64,000 bases of DNA from Pseudomonadota bacterium. GTDB taxonomy: Bacteria; Pseudomonadota; Gammaproteobacteria; Burkholderiales; Burkholderiaceae_C. This document shows, piece by piece, positions 35,618 through 44,216 of the stretch (its first letter is position 1; the number at the start of each line of letters is the position of its first letter). The notes beneath the pieces are model-generated. The model was not told where the DNA came from. It saw only the letters and a list, made by a program, of their open reading frames with translations, and searched no databases. A program made the translations under genes and the position numbers. The DNA is taken from contig JAEZWW010000008.1 in the NCBI GenBank assembly GCA_023442945.1, positions 1 to 64,000 of the forward strand, in the 5' to 3' direction.

Positions 35618-36793
35618 ATGACCGACCAACACAAGCGTTCCCTGCTCAAACTCGCTGCGCTGGCCGCGGCCACCAGCGCGATCGTCGCCTGTAGCAAAAA
35701 GGACGAGCCCGCCCCGACCGCCGGCACGCCCGCCCCAGCGCCCACGGCCGAGGCTTCGGCCCCCGCGCCGGCCAAGCCCGAGCAACTGAAGGTCGGCTTC
35801 GTCTACGTCGGCCCGGTGGGCGACGGCGGCTGGACCTACGCGCACGACACCGCGCGCCTGGCCGTGCAAAAGGAATTCGGCGACAAGATCGCCACCAGCA
35901 TCGTCGAGAACGTGCCCGAAGGCGCCGACACCGAACGCGTGGTGCGCGACCTGGTCAGCCAGGGCAACAAACTGATCTTCACGACCAGCTTCGGCTTCAT
36001 GGAGCCCACGCTCAAGGTCGCGGCCGACCACCCGGACGTCAAGTTCGAGCACGCCACCGGCTACAAGACCGCCGCCAACGTGCGCACCTACGACAGCCGC
36101 ACCTACGAAGGCGCGTACATGGCGGGCGTGATCGCCGGCGCCATGACCAAGTCGAACACGCTGGGCGTGGTCGGCTCGGTGCCGATCCCCGAGGTGATCC
36201 GCAACATCAACAGCTTCACCCTGGGCGCGCAGTTGACCAACCCCAACGTCAAGACGCGCGTGGTCTGGGTGAACGACTGGCACAACCCGCCCAAAGAGAC
36301 CGAAGCGGCCACCTCGCTGATCAACGGCGGCGCCGACGTGCTGTTCCAGAACACGGATTCGCCCGCCGTGCTGAAAACCGCCGAATCCATGGGCAAGCGC
36401 GCCTTCGGCTGGGATTCGGACATGACCGCCTACGGCCCCAAGGCGCACCTGGGCTCGGCCATCATCAACTGGACGCCCTACTACACCAAGGCCGTGGGCG
36501 AGGTGCTGGACGGCAAGTGGGCCACCGGCCAGAGCTGGTGGGGCGTGAAGGAAGGCGCGATGGACCTGGTGTCGCTGGCCGCCGACGTGCCGGCCGAAGC
36601 CAAGGCCAAGCTCGACGAGGTCAAGGCCGGCCTGAAGGCAGGCACCTACGCCATCTGGAAGGGCCCGCTGTCCGACAACGCCGGCAAGGAAGTGCTGCCA
36701 GCCGGCCAGGTCGGCGAAGACAAGTTCCTGGGCGCCATCACCTTCTACGTCAAGGGCGTGGAGGGCCAGGTGCCGGGCGGCGACAAGAAGTAA
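35618..36793 (+). CDS. BMP-family nucleoside-binding lipoprotein, paralogue 1
   Basis: This 391-residue protein has a lipobox IVAC (Cys25), an Ala/Pro linker (30-55) and a BMP/PnrA domain (VGFVYVGPVGDGGWTYAHD, GADTERVVRDLVSQG, FGWDSDM). It should be the periplasmic purine-nucleoside receptor of the importer. It has a tandem paralogue at 37127. A terminator follows its stop codon. Confidence 0.88.
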   Translation: MTDQHKRSLLKLAALAAATSAIVACSKKDEPAPTAGTPAPAPTAEASAPAPAKPEQLKVGFVYVGPVGDGGWTYAHDTARLAVQKEFGDKIATSIVENVPEGADTERVVRDLVSQGNKLIFTTSFGFMEPTLKVAADHPDVKFEHATGYKTAANVRTYDSRTYEGAYMAGVIAGAMTKSNTLGVVGSVPIPEVIRNINSFTLGAQLTNPNVKTRVVWVNDWHNPPKETEAATSLINGGADVLFQNTDSPAVLKTAESMGKRAFGWDSDMTAYGPKAHLGSAIINWTPYYTKAVGEVLDGKWATGQSWWGVKEGAMDLVSLAADVPAEAKAKLDEVKAGLKAGTYAIWKGPLSDNAGKEVLPAGQVGEDKFLGAITFYVKGVEGQVPGGDKK

Positions 36794-36835
36794 GCCCTGC
36801 ACCCCGGGGCCGCGACCGGCCCCGCTGCAGCCCCC

Positions 36836-36866
<31 letters not shown>

Positions 36867-36912
36867 GCACGGACTCGCCAGACGCTCGACCCCAGCCACA
36901 GGGACTATTTAT

Positions 36913-36950
36913 TTGATAGCTGCCTGCGCTGATCGCTGTAGGGCCAGCGC
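36913..36950 (+). repeat. Dispersed repeat I, copy 14
   Basis: This near-consensus forward copy (TTGATAGCTGCCTGCGC, CTGTAGGGCCAGCGCC) lies between the BMP paralogues. Confidence 0.88.
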
Positions 36951-37126
36951 CTTGTTTTGTTCAAAATTCGGCCCGCCGACACCACTGGCCATGCTGGCGC
37001 GTGGCGGACAGGCCGCCGCGCGGCGGCTGCCTACAATCGCTCCTGGCCCGCCCCGCGGCCGACAACGCCGCCACGGGGCCCGTGGCGCGCAGCCCCAGCG
37101 CCTTGACCCACGAAGAAAGTGTCCAC

Positions 37127-38308
37127 ATGACCACCACCGATTCGCGCAAGCGCACCCTGCTCAAATTCGCCGCCGCGGCCACCGCCGTGGGCGCCGCCGG
37201 CCTGGCCGGTTGTGGCCGCAAGGAAGAAGCCGCCGCGCCCGCTGCCGCACCGCCGGCGTCCGCCCCCAGCGCCGCCGCTGCACCCGCCGCAGCGGGTGAG
37301 CCGCTGAAGGCCGCGTGGATCTACGTCGGCCCCGTCGGTTCGGCCGGCTGGAGCTACGCGCACGACCAGGGCCGCAAGGCGGTCGAGGCGGCGTTTGGCG
37401 ACAAGGTGAAAACCACTTTTGTCGAAAGCGTGCCCGAAGGCGCGGACACCGAACGCGTGCTGCGCGACTTGATCAGCCAGGGCAACCAGATCATCTTCGG
37501 CACCAGCTTCGGCTTCATGGAAGCCATGGTCAAGGTCGCCAAGGAACACCCGGAGCTGAAGTTCGAACACGCCACCGGCTACAAGACGGCTGAGAACCTG
37601 AACGTCTACGACTCGCGCTTCTACCAGGACACGTACCTGGCGGGCGTGATCGCCGGCCACATGACCAAGTCCGGCACGCTGGGCTACGTCGGCTCGGTGC
37701 CGATCCCGGAAGTGCTGCGCAACATCAACAGCTTCACGCTGGGCGCGCAAAGCGTCAAACCCGACATCAAGACGCGTGTGGTCTGGACCAACAGCTGGTT
37801 CGACCCGCCCAAGGAAACCGAAGCCGCCGAATCGCTGATGACCAGCGGCGCCGACGTGTTCCTGCAAAACACCGATTCGCCCGCCGTCATCCAGGCCGTG
37901 GCCAAGGGCGGCAAGCTGGCCTTCGGCTGGGATTCGGACATGAGCGAATTCGGCGGCGCGGCGCATTTGGCGTCGGCCATCGCCGACTGGAGCCACTACT
38001 ACAAGAAGAGCATCCAAGCGGTGCTGGACGGCAGCTGGAAGGGCGGGCAGACCACGCGCTGGGGCGTGCCCGAAGGCCAGAACGACCTCATCAAGCTGTC
38101 CGACAAGATCCCGGCCGAGGTGCGCGCCAAGGTCGAGGAGATCAAGGGCCAGATGAAGGCGCGCACCTTTGATGTGTTCAACGGCCCGATCGTGGACACC
38201 GAAGGCAAGGAACGCCTGGCCGCCGGCACCCGCGCCGACGACGACTGGATGGGCAAGATCGACTTCTACGTCAAAGGCGTGGAAGGCAAAGTGCCCGCTG
38301 CAAAATAA
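37127..38308 (+). CDS. BMP-family nucleoside-binding lipoprotein, paralogue 2
   Basis: This 393-residue protein is a close paralogue of the one at 35618: lipobox LAGC (Cys29), Ala-rich linker, then WIYVGPVGSAGWSYAHDQGR, GADTERVLRDLISQG and FGWDSDMSEFG. Large blocks such as VGSVPIPEVLRNINSFTLGA are almost identical between the two, so the pair arose by tandem duplication. It may widen substrate range. A repeat I copy begins within its stop codon. Confidence 0.87.
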   Translation: MTTTDSRKRTLLKFAAAATAVGAAGLAGCGRKEEAAAPAAAPPASAPSAAAAPAAAGEPLKAAWIYVGPVGSAGWSYAHDQGRKAVEAAFGDKVKTTFVESVPEGADTERVLRDLISQGNQIIFGTSFGFMEAMVKVAKEHPELKFEHATGYKTAENLNVYDSRFYQDTYLAGVIAGHMTKSGTLGYVGSVPIPEVLRNINSFTLGAQSVKPDIKTRVVWTNSWFDPPKETEAAESLMTSGADVFLQNTDSPAVIQAVAKGGKLAFGWDSDMSEFGGAAHLASAIADWSHYYKKSIQAVLDGSWKGGQTTRWGVPEGQNDLIKLSDKIPAEVRAKVEEIKGQMKARTFDVFNGPIVDTEGKERLAAGTRADDDWMGKIDFYVKGVEGKVPAAK

Positions 38309-38345
38309 ATAGCTGTCCGCGCAGATCCCACTAAGGCCAGCGGCC
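38307..38345 (+). repeat. Dispersed repeat I, copy 15
   Basis: AATAGCTGTCCGCGCAG and then CACTAAGGCCAGCGGCC starts within the stop codon of BMP paralogue 2 and ends 31 bases before the Rieske gene start. Confidence 0.8.
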
Positions 38346-38375
38346 GATTTGGTATTGAACCAGGCTGCCCACGAC

Positions 38376-39386
38376 ATGACCGAAACCCCAATCGAAAAAA
38401 CCCTGTGGCACCCGGTGACGCTGAGCCACGTCGTCGGCAGCCAGCCGCAGGCCGCCAACCTGCTGGGCCAGCCGCTGGTGCTGTGGCGCGATGCCGACGG
38501 CCAAGCCCACGCCTGGGCCGACCAGTGCCCGCACCGCGGTGCGCGCCTGTCGCTGGGCCGCGTGCACGGCGGCCAACTGGAGTGCCCGTACCATGGCTGG
38601 CGCTTTGAAGCCGGCGGCGCCTGCACCCACGTGCCGGCCGTGCCCGACTTCCAGCCCGGCGCGCGCCACGCGGCCACCACCTTCGAAGCGCGCGAGGCCT
38701 ACGGCATGCTGTGGGTGCGCCTGGCCGCCCCCGCGGGCGAAATTCTGCCGATCCACGACCTGCCGCTGTTCGCGGCCGAGGCCGAGCCGCGCCTGCGCAA
38801 GACCACCAGCGGCCCTTACACCGTGGCCGCCAGCGCGCCGCGCATCATCGAAAACTTCCTGGACATGGCGCATTTCGGCTACGTGCACGAAGGCTGGCTG
38901 GGCAGCCGCGACAAGCCGGAGATCCCGCCGTACGAAGTCCAGCCCACGGCGCACGGCGTGCTGGCCACGCAGTGCCTGGCGTGGCAGCCGCGCTCGTCCA
39001 TCCACGCCGAAAGCGGCGCGCAGGTCGAGTACACCTACGAAGTCACCGCGCCCTACATGGCGGTGCTGACCAAGCAGCCCGAACCCGGCAGCACCGCCAT
39101 CGAAGGCCTGTGGGAGTCGATCGCCATGTTCGTTTGCCCGGTGACGGAAGAAAGCAGCGTGGCCTGGACGCGCATGGCGATGAACGACTTCGAATCGCCC
39201 GACGCGCGGCTGATCGATTTCCAGGACGTGATCTTCAGCCAGGACCAGCCGGTGCTCGAATCGCAACAGCCCAAGCGCCTGCCGCTGCAAGCCAACGCCG
39301 AGGCGCATTCCTCCGCCGACCGCATCTCCGCAGCCTACCGGCGTTACCTGAAGGACAGCGGCATCGCCTTTGGCGTGATCCGCTGA
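38376..39386 (+). CDS. Rieske non-heme iron oxygenase (NdmA/NdmB-like)
   Basis: This 336-residue oxygenase has a Rieske cluster (Cys51, His53, Cys70, His73 in CPHRG...CPYHGW) and a mononuclear iron site (Asp163, His166, His171 in ENFLDMAHFGYVH). Several blocks (LSLGRVHGGQLECPYHGW, YGMLWVRL, ENFLDMAHF, DQPVLESQQPK) resemble methylxanthine N-demethylases as I remember them. VanA-type O-demethylases are the alternative. It sits between a nucleoside-binding protein and, one gene later, adenine deaminase. No reductase partner is in the window. Confidence 0.8.
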   Translation: MTETPIEKTLWHPVTLSHVVGSQPQAANLLGQPLVLWRDADGQAHAWADQCPHRGARLSLGRVHGGQLECPYHGWRFEAGGACTHVPAVPDFQPGARHAATTFEAREAYGMLWVRLAAPAGEILPIHDLPLFAAEAEPRLRKTTSGPYTVAASAPRIIENFLDMAHFGYVHEGWLGSRDKPEIPPYEVQPTAHGVLATQCLAWQPRSSIHAESGAQVEYTYEVTAPYMAVLTKQPEPGSTAIEGLWESIAMFVCPVTEESSVAWTRMAMNDFESPDARLIDFQDVIFSQDQPVLESQQPKRLPLQANAEAHSSADRISAAYRRYLKDSGIAFGVIR

Positions 39387-39698
39387 GGCCACGGCCGCCC
39401 CGCTGCCGTGGCGGGCCCAAGGGCGCCCCTGGTCAAGGCCGTGGGTTGCCCTTTTTTCATGGCTTTTTGCGCCTGCGCCGCGTCGCGCTGGCGCGCCTGC
39501 GCGACTTCCTTTTCACCGCCCAGCGGCTGTGCGCACCGAGGTAAGCGCCCGCCCACCCCTGGTAAGACTACCAATGGGAGTCTTCCCGATGGGATCGGTA
39601 ACAGCTTGTTGGGCCTTGGCGTTACAGGTCTACTCCGTTCCATGCCGCAGATCCTGAACACGGGCAGTGCGGTGTCCCCATCAACCTCGGAGGATTTC
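39387..39698. other. Gap upstream of the DUF1521 gene
   Basis: The 312 bases contain no convincing gene. A hairpin GG(T)AAGACT...AGTCTTCC (39561-39586) is the only structure noted. The open frame that runs through here in frame with the DUF1521 gene lacks protein character before 39699. Confidence 0.5.
39561..39586. promoter_or_regulatory. Hairpin upstream of DUF1521 gene
   Basis: GGTAAGACT (39561-39569) pairs with AGTCTTCC (39579-39586) apart from one bulged base. It lies 113 bases before the gene start. It may be an operator or a leader RNA structure; no known binding motif is recognised. Confidence 0.35.
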
Positions 39699-40814
39699 AT
39701 GATCAACACGCAGACTCCCCTCTCGCTCACGGCTGTCGGCGCCGTCTTCGCCGTCGATCTGGGCTGCACCCAGCCGCCCAAGCCCAAGCTGCCCAGCACC
39801 AACCGCTTTGAACTCGGCACCACCGACAAGCAAGGGTGCTTCTGCCCCTGCAAGCCGCCCCCTCCCCGCCCCGGCTGCGGCGGCCCGAAAGAGCAGCCCA
39901 CCCAGTGGACGGTGAAGAACCCCGGCAACGGCAAGGCCGACGTCGATCTGGGCAACTACACGCTGCAGATGGACGAAAAAAGCTCGCAGATCAAGATCAT
40001 CAACAAAGCCAACGGCGAAGTCACCAACATCTGGGGCGACCCGCACGTGGACTGGAACAAGGACGGCAAGACCGACGTCAACTTCTGGGGCAAGACCACC
40101 TTCCAGCTGGAAGACGGCACCAAGATCACCATCGACACCGAAAAGTACGCTAAGGACCCCAGCCAGTACCTGGCCAGCGAAGTCACCGTGACCAAGGGCG
40201 ACAACGCGATGAAGATCACCGGCCTGAGCCAGAACGAGCTGGGCGACCTGAAGATCGAGACGTCCGACCGCGGCGGCCAGCTGCTGGACTGGGCCACCAC
40301 CGACGGCTTCACCGTCAAGGAAAACCCGAACGGCGAGGGCTGGATCAACCCCGACACCGGCAAGACCGTCACCCAGAAAGAGATGGACATCACCAAGCCG
40401 GGCACGACCAAGCCGTACGAATTCACGCAGGAATTCGGTCAGGCCCTGGGCCTGTACCTGGCAACCGGCCTGTTCGGCGGTGGCCTGAACCTGGGCGGCC
40501 AGGCCGAGGCCGGTGAGTCGCGGCCGAGCCGCGTGCACCACGAGCCGCCGCACGTCACCAAGCCCCTGGTCCGCCCGCACGCCCATCAGACGGACGGCAA
40601 CACGATCGAGATCCACCAGCGCAACGGTGGTGTCGACACGCGCAGCGGCGGCACGCTGGCCTGGCGCACCAACAACCCTGCGCTGCTGCCCTTCAACGAC
40701 CAGACGCGCAGCCTGGGCGCGATCGGCGAAGTCGACGGCGTGGCGGTGTTCTCCAACGAAGACAAGGGCCGCAACGCCTTCCTGAAGCTGATGCTGCGCG
40801 GCGCTGAGCGCTGA
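39699..40814 (+). CDS. DUF1521 (metal-inducible autocleavage) protein
   Basis: This 371-residue protein contains the DUF1521 core (about 68-200) with the site GDPHVD at 113-118. The rhizobial type III effector NopE1 and a Vibrio homologue cleave themselves at GD/PHVD when calcium is present (recalled from the literature). NKDGKTDVNFW follows the site, an acidic run that could bind calcium. The N terminus is not a normal signal peptide and is followed by a Cys/Pro-rich stretch (CFCPCKPPPPRPGC, 47-60). The last 75 residues form a separate module (LAWRTNNPALLPF, GAIGEVDGVAVFSNEDKGRNAF). CGGAGG precedes the ATG at 39699. The role here is unknown. Confidence 0.82.
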   Translation: MINTQTPLSLTAVGAVFAVDLGCTQPPKPKLPSTNRFELGTTDKQGCFCPCKPPPPRPGCGGPKEQPTQWTVKNPGNGKADVDLGNYTLQMDEKSSQIKIINKANGEVTNIWGDPHVDWNKDGKTDVNFWGKTTFQLEDGTKITIDTEKYAKDPSQYLASEVTVTKGDNAMKITGLSQNELGDLKIETSDRGGQLLDWATTDGFTVKENPNGEGWINPDTGKTVTQKEMDITKPGTTKPYEFTQEFGQALGLYLATGLFGGGLNLGGQAEAGESRPSRVHHEPPHVTKPLVRPHAHQTDGNTIEIHQRNGGVDTRSGGTLAWRTNNPALLPFNDQTRSLGAIGEVDGVAVFSNEDKGRNAFLKLMLRGAER

Positions 40815-40880
40815 GCGCTGAGCCACGCCCGCAAATATCGCCAAGCAGACGTCCGAAGAAAAGCGATAGAGCGACTCACA

Positions 40881-40905
40881 CGGCCCTTCGGGGCCGTTTT
40901 TTTTT
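40881..40905 (+). terminator. Intrinsic terminator after DUF1521 gene
   Basis: CGGCCC-TTCG-GGGCCG is a tetraloop hairpin followed by nine T. Confidence 0.95.
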
Positions 40906-40956
40906 GGCCGCGCACGCGGTAGCGCCATGGCGCTTCGCTCGCGCACAATGGGTTGC

Positions 40957-42015
40957 ATGACCTACCGCTACGCCATCCCCCGCTCCGTCTTGCCCGCCCT
41001 GCTGACGGCCATGCCCAAGGCCGAGTTGCACATGCACATCGAAGGCTCGCTGGAGCCCGAGATGATCTTCGCCCTGGCCCAGCGCAACGGCGTCGCCCTG
41101 CCCTACGCCAGCGTCGACGCGCTGCGCGCCGCCTACGCCTTCACCGACCTGCAGAGCTTTCTGGACATCTACTACGCAGGTGCCAGCGTGTTGCTGACCG
41201 AGCAGGACTTCCACGACATGGCCTGGGCTTACCTGCAGCGCGCGGCGGCCGACCACGTGGTGCGCGCCGAGATCTTCTTCGACCCGCAAACCCACACCGC
41301 GCGCGGCGTGCCCATGGCCACCGTCATCAACGGCCTGGCGCGCGCCTGCGCCGCCGCGCCCGCGCAGCTGGGCGTGAGCGCGGCGCTGATCCTGTGCTTT
41401 CTGCGCCACCTGAGCGAAGAAGAAGCCATGGCCACGCTGGCCGACGCGCTGCCGCACCGCCAGCACTTCATCGGCGTGGGCCTGGATTCCAGCGAGGTGG
41501 GCCACCCGCCCGAGAAGTTCGCCCGCGTCTTCGCCCAGGCGCGTGAACATGGCCTGCACGTCGTCGCCCACGCGGGCGAGGAAGGCCCGCCCGACTACAT
41601 CCGCCAGGCGCTGGATGTGTTGCACGCCGAGCGCATCGACCACGGTGTGCAAGCCGTGCACGACGCCGCGCTGATGCAGCGCCTGGCCCGCGAGCGCATC
41701 CCGCTCACCGTGTGCCCGCTGTCCAACCAGAAGCTGCAGGTGACGCCCGACTTGCGCCAGCACCCGCTGAAAGCCTTGCTGGACGCCGGCCTGTGCGCCA
41801 CCGTCAATTCGGACGACCCGGCCTACTTTGGCGGTTACCTGGGCGACAACCTGCGGGCCGTATTCGCCACCAGCGACATGGACGCGGACCACGCCTGGCA
41901 GCTGGCGGCCAACAGCATCGAAGCCAGCTTTGCCCCGGCCGAGGACAAGGCGGCGTGGCGCAAGCAGTTGGACGCCTGCTTCGGTGAGCTGGCGCAGGCA
42001 GCGCCAAGCGCGTGA
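40957..42015 (+). CDS. Adenine deaminase (adenosine deaminase family)
   Basis: This 352-residue amidohydrolase has metal-binding HMHIEGSLEPE (His25, His27), the catalytic HAGEEG and the C-terminal NSDDPAYFGGYL. The EGSLEPE stretch and VNSDDPAYFGGY are features of adenine deaminases of the Aah1 type rather than adenosine deaminases, as far as I recall. It converts adenine to hypoxanthine, which XDH can then oxidise. ATG at 40948 is an alternative start three codons earlier. Confidence 0.85.
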   Translation: MTYRYAIPRSVLPALLTAMPKAELHMHIEGSLEPEMIFALAQRNGVALPYASVDALRAAYAFTDLQSFLDIYYAGASVLLTEQDFHDMAWAYLQRAAADHVVRAEIFFDPQTHTARGVPMATVINGLARACAAAPAQLGVSAALILCFLRHLSEEEAMATLADALPHRQHFIGVGLDSSEVGHPPEKFARVFAQAREHGLHVVAHAGEEGPPDYIRQALDVLHAERIDHGVQAVHDAALMQRLARERIPLTVCPLSNQKLQVTPDLRQHPLKALLDAGLCATVNSDDPAYFGGYLGDNLRAVFATSDMDADHAWQLAANSIEASFAPAEDKAAWRKQLDACFGELAQAAPSA

Positions 42016-42050
42016 GGCGGGACTTGCGGCTTTTTTTAAAAGAAATCGAC

Positions 42051-42100
42051 CGCTGGCCCTACAGCACTCTGCGCACCCAGCTACCATTAATGTAGCAAAT
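42051..42100 (-). repeat. Dispersed repeat I, copy 16
   Basis: This complete reverse copy (CTGGCCCTACAG, CTGCGCACCCAGCTACCA, TGTAGCAAAT) lies between the adenine deaminase and acyl-CoA ligase genes. Confidence 0.88.
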
Positions 42101-42250
42101 ACCGTCACGCAAGATCGCTGCGCCAACCCCCCGTGGCAACGCCGTCGTGGTCGCGCACCTGCCGCCTGCAAGGGCTGGCCGGATGGGGCCGGGTAAGTCA
42201 GAGGTCGGCCAAGCAAGTGGCGGCGCTACGATGCCTGCAGGAGATCAGGT

Positions 42251-44170
42251 ATGGCAGCGCCAAGCTCAGGGAATGCCGAAACGGCCGCCTTCGCGGCCCA
42301 GCGCCAGGTGCGCAGCATCGCGGACGTACGTGCGCTGGAGGCGGGGCCGCTGGAATGCGCCATCACGGCCCGCAGCACCTACGAGATCCTGCGCAACGCG
42401 GCGCACAGCTTCGGTGACCGGGTCGCACTGACGTTCCTGCCCAGCGCCGAGCCGGGCGCCACGCCGATCCGCTGGTCCTTCGCCGAATTGCTGGCGCGCG
42501 TCCACCAGACCGCCAACGCCTTGCACGCGCTGGGCGTGGGGCCGCAGGACGCCGTGGCGGCGCTGCTGCCAGGCTGCCTGGAATACCAATTGGCGCATTG
42601 GGGCGGAGCGGCCGCCGGCATCGTGCAGCCGCTCAACCCGCTGTTGACGCTGGACAAGCTGGCCGCCTTGATGAACGCGGCCGGTGCCAAGGTGCTGATC
42701 GCCTGGGGCGCGGACGAGGACGCGGCCTATTGGACGAAGGCGATGGCGCTGCGCGAGCGGGTGCCTTCGCTGCGCCACGTGCTGCGCCTGGCGCCGCTGG
42801 GCGAAACGGCTCCGCCGGCGCTGCCAGAGGGCATCAGCGATTTTGCCCAGCAACTGGCGGCCCAGCCGGACACGCACCTGGCCAGTGGCCGCGACATTCT
42901 GCCCAGCGACATCGCCGCCTACTTTCACACCGGGGGCACCACCGGCGCGCCCAAGCTGGCGCGCCACAGCCACGCGGCGCAGGTGTTCACGGCCTGGGCC
43001 TGCGTCCAGCTGCAGGGCATGAACCCGAGCGACGTGATCATCAACGGCTACCCGCTGTTTCACGTGGCGGGCGTGCTGCCCGGCTCGCTCGCGGCGCTGT
43101 CCAGCGGCGTTGAAACCATCGTTCCCACCACCCGCCTGTACCGCGACCCGGCGGTGATCCAGAACTTCTGGCGGCTGATCGAACGCCACCGCGTGACCGT
43201 GCTGTCGGCGGTGCCGACGGTGCTGGCGGCGCTGGCCCAGGTGCCGCTGAACGGCGCGGACATCTCGTCGGTGCGCTACTGCCGCACCGGCGCAGCCATC
43301 CTGCCGCCCGAGCTGGCGGCGCGCTTTGAGCGCGAATTCGGCCTGCACATCCACGAAAGCCTGGGCATGACCGAGATGGCGGGCATCTCCAGCATCACGC
43401 CACTGGGCGTGCACGCGCCGCCGGGCTGTGTGGGCTTTCGGCTGCCGTACAGCCAAGTGCGGGTGGTCGCGCTGGATGCGCAAGGCGGTGCCAGCGACCA
43501 GGATGTGCCGGCCGGCCAAAGCGGCATGCTGCTGTTCAAGTCGCCCAACCTCTTTTCCGGCTTTCTGGATGCGGGCGACACCGCCCGCGCCTTCACGGCC
43601 GACGGCTGGCTGGCGACGGGCGACCTGGGCTTCATGGACGCGCAGGAGCGCATCCACCTGAGCGGGCGCAGCAAAGACCTGATCATCCGCAGCGGGCACA
43701 ACATCGACCCGAAGACCATCGAGGACGCGCTGGGCGCGCACCCGGCGGTGCAGTTGTGCGCGGCCGTGGGCGCGCCCGACGCTTACGCCGGAGAGCTGCC
43801 GGTGGTGTTTGCCACGCTGGTCCCTGGTCAAACCGTGGACGCCGCCGAACTGCTGAATTTCGCCAGCGCGCACGTGGACGAGGCGCCGGCGCGGCCCAAG
43901 CAAGTGCATCTGATCGACAGCATGCCGATGACCAACGTCGGCAAGATCTACAAACCCGCGCTGCGCGCCCAGGCCGCGGGCCACGTGGCACGGGCATTGA
44001 TCGCGCCGCTGTGCGCCGATCTGCCGGCCGAGCAGCAGCCGCAGGTCGACAGCGGCGAGGACGGCAGCGTGTGCGTGCGGCTGCCAGCGACGGCGCCGGC
44101 GGCGCTGGTGCCCGCCCTGCAGCAGTTGCTGGCGCCTTTGCCGGTGAAGACCCAGGTGCTACACGGCTGA
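42251..44170 (+). CDS. Acyl-CoA synthetase (AMP-forming)
   Basis: This 639-residue adenylate-forming enzyme has the ATP loop HTGGTTGAPKLARHS, the A5-type GMTEMAGI and DGWLATGDLGFMD...LSGRSKDLIIRSGHNI. It activates a carboxylic acid to its CoA ester. AGGAG is 7 bases before the ATG. It is followed by a Bug-type binding protein after 46 bases, so the pair may handle an imported carboxylate. The substrate cannot be told. Confidence 0.87.
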   Translation: MAAPSSGNAETAAFAAQRQVRSIADVRALEAGPLECAITARSTYEILRNAAHSFGDRVALTFLPSAEPGATPIRWSFAELLARVHQTANALHALGVGPQDAVAALLPGCLEYQLAHWGGAAAGIVQPLNPLLTLDKLAALMNAAGAKVLIAWGADEDAAYWTKAMALRERVPSLRHVLRLAPLGETAPPALPEGISDFAQQLAAQPDTHLASGRDILPSDIAAYFHTGGTTGAPKLARHSHAAQVFTAWACVQLQGMNPSDVIINGYPLFHVAGVLPGSLAALSSGVETIVPTTRLYRDPAVIQNFWRLIERHRVTVLSAVPTVLAALAQVPLNGADISSVRYCRTGAAILPPELAARFEREFGLHIHESLGMTEMAGISSITPLGVHAPPGCVGFRLPYSQVRVVALDAQGGASDQDVPAGQSGMLLFKSPNLFSGFLDAGDTARAFTADGWLATGDLGFMDAQERIHLSGRSKDLIIRSGHNIDPKTIEDALGAHPAVQLCAAVGAPDAYAGELPVVFATLVPGQTVDAAELLNFASAHVDEAPARPKQVHLIDSMPMTNVGKIYKPALRAQAAGHVARALIAPLCADLPAEQQPQVDSGEDGSVCVRLPATAPAALVPALQQLLAPLPVKTQVLHG

Positions 44171-44216
44171 AGGAGCGCCTGCAGGCGTCGTTCCTGACTT
44201 AGCCCCAAGGAGATGT

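Noticed and set aside
40881..40905. Riboswitch upstream of adenine deaminase
   Set aside because: The tetraloop hairpin with nine T is a plain terminator for the gene before it, and no purine aptamer core is seen before 40957.
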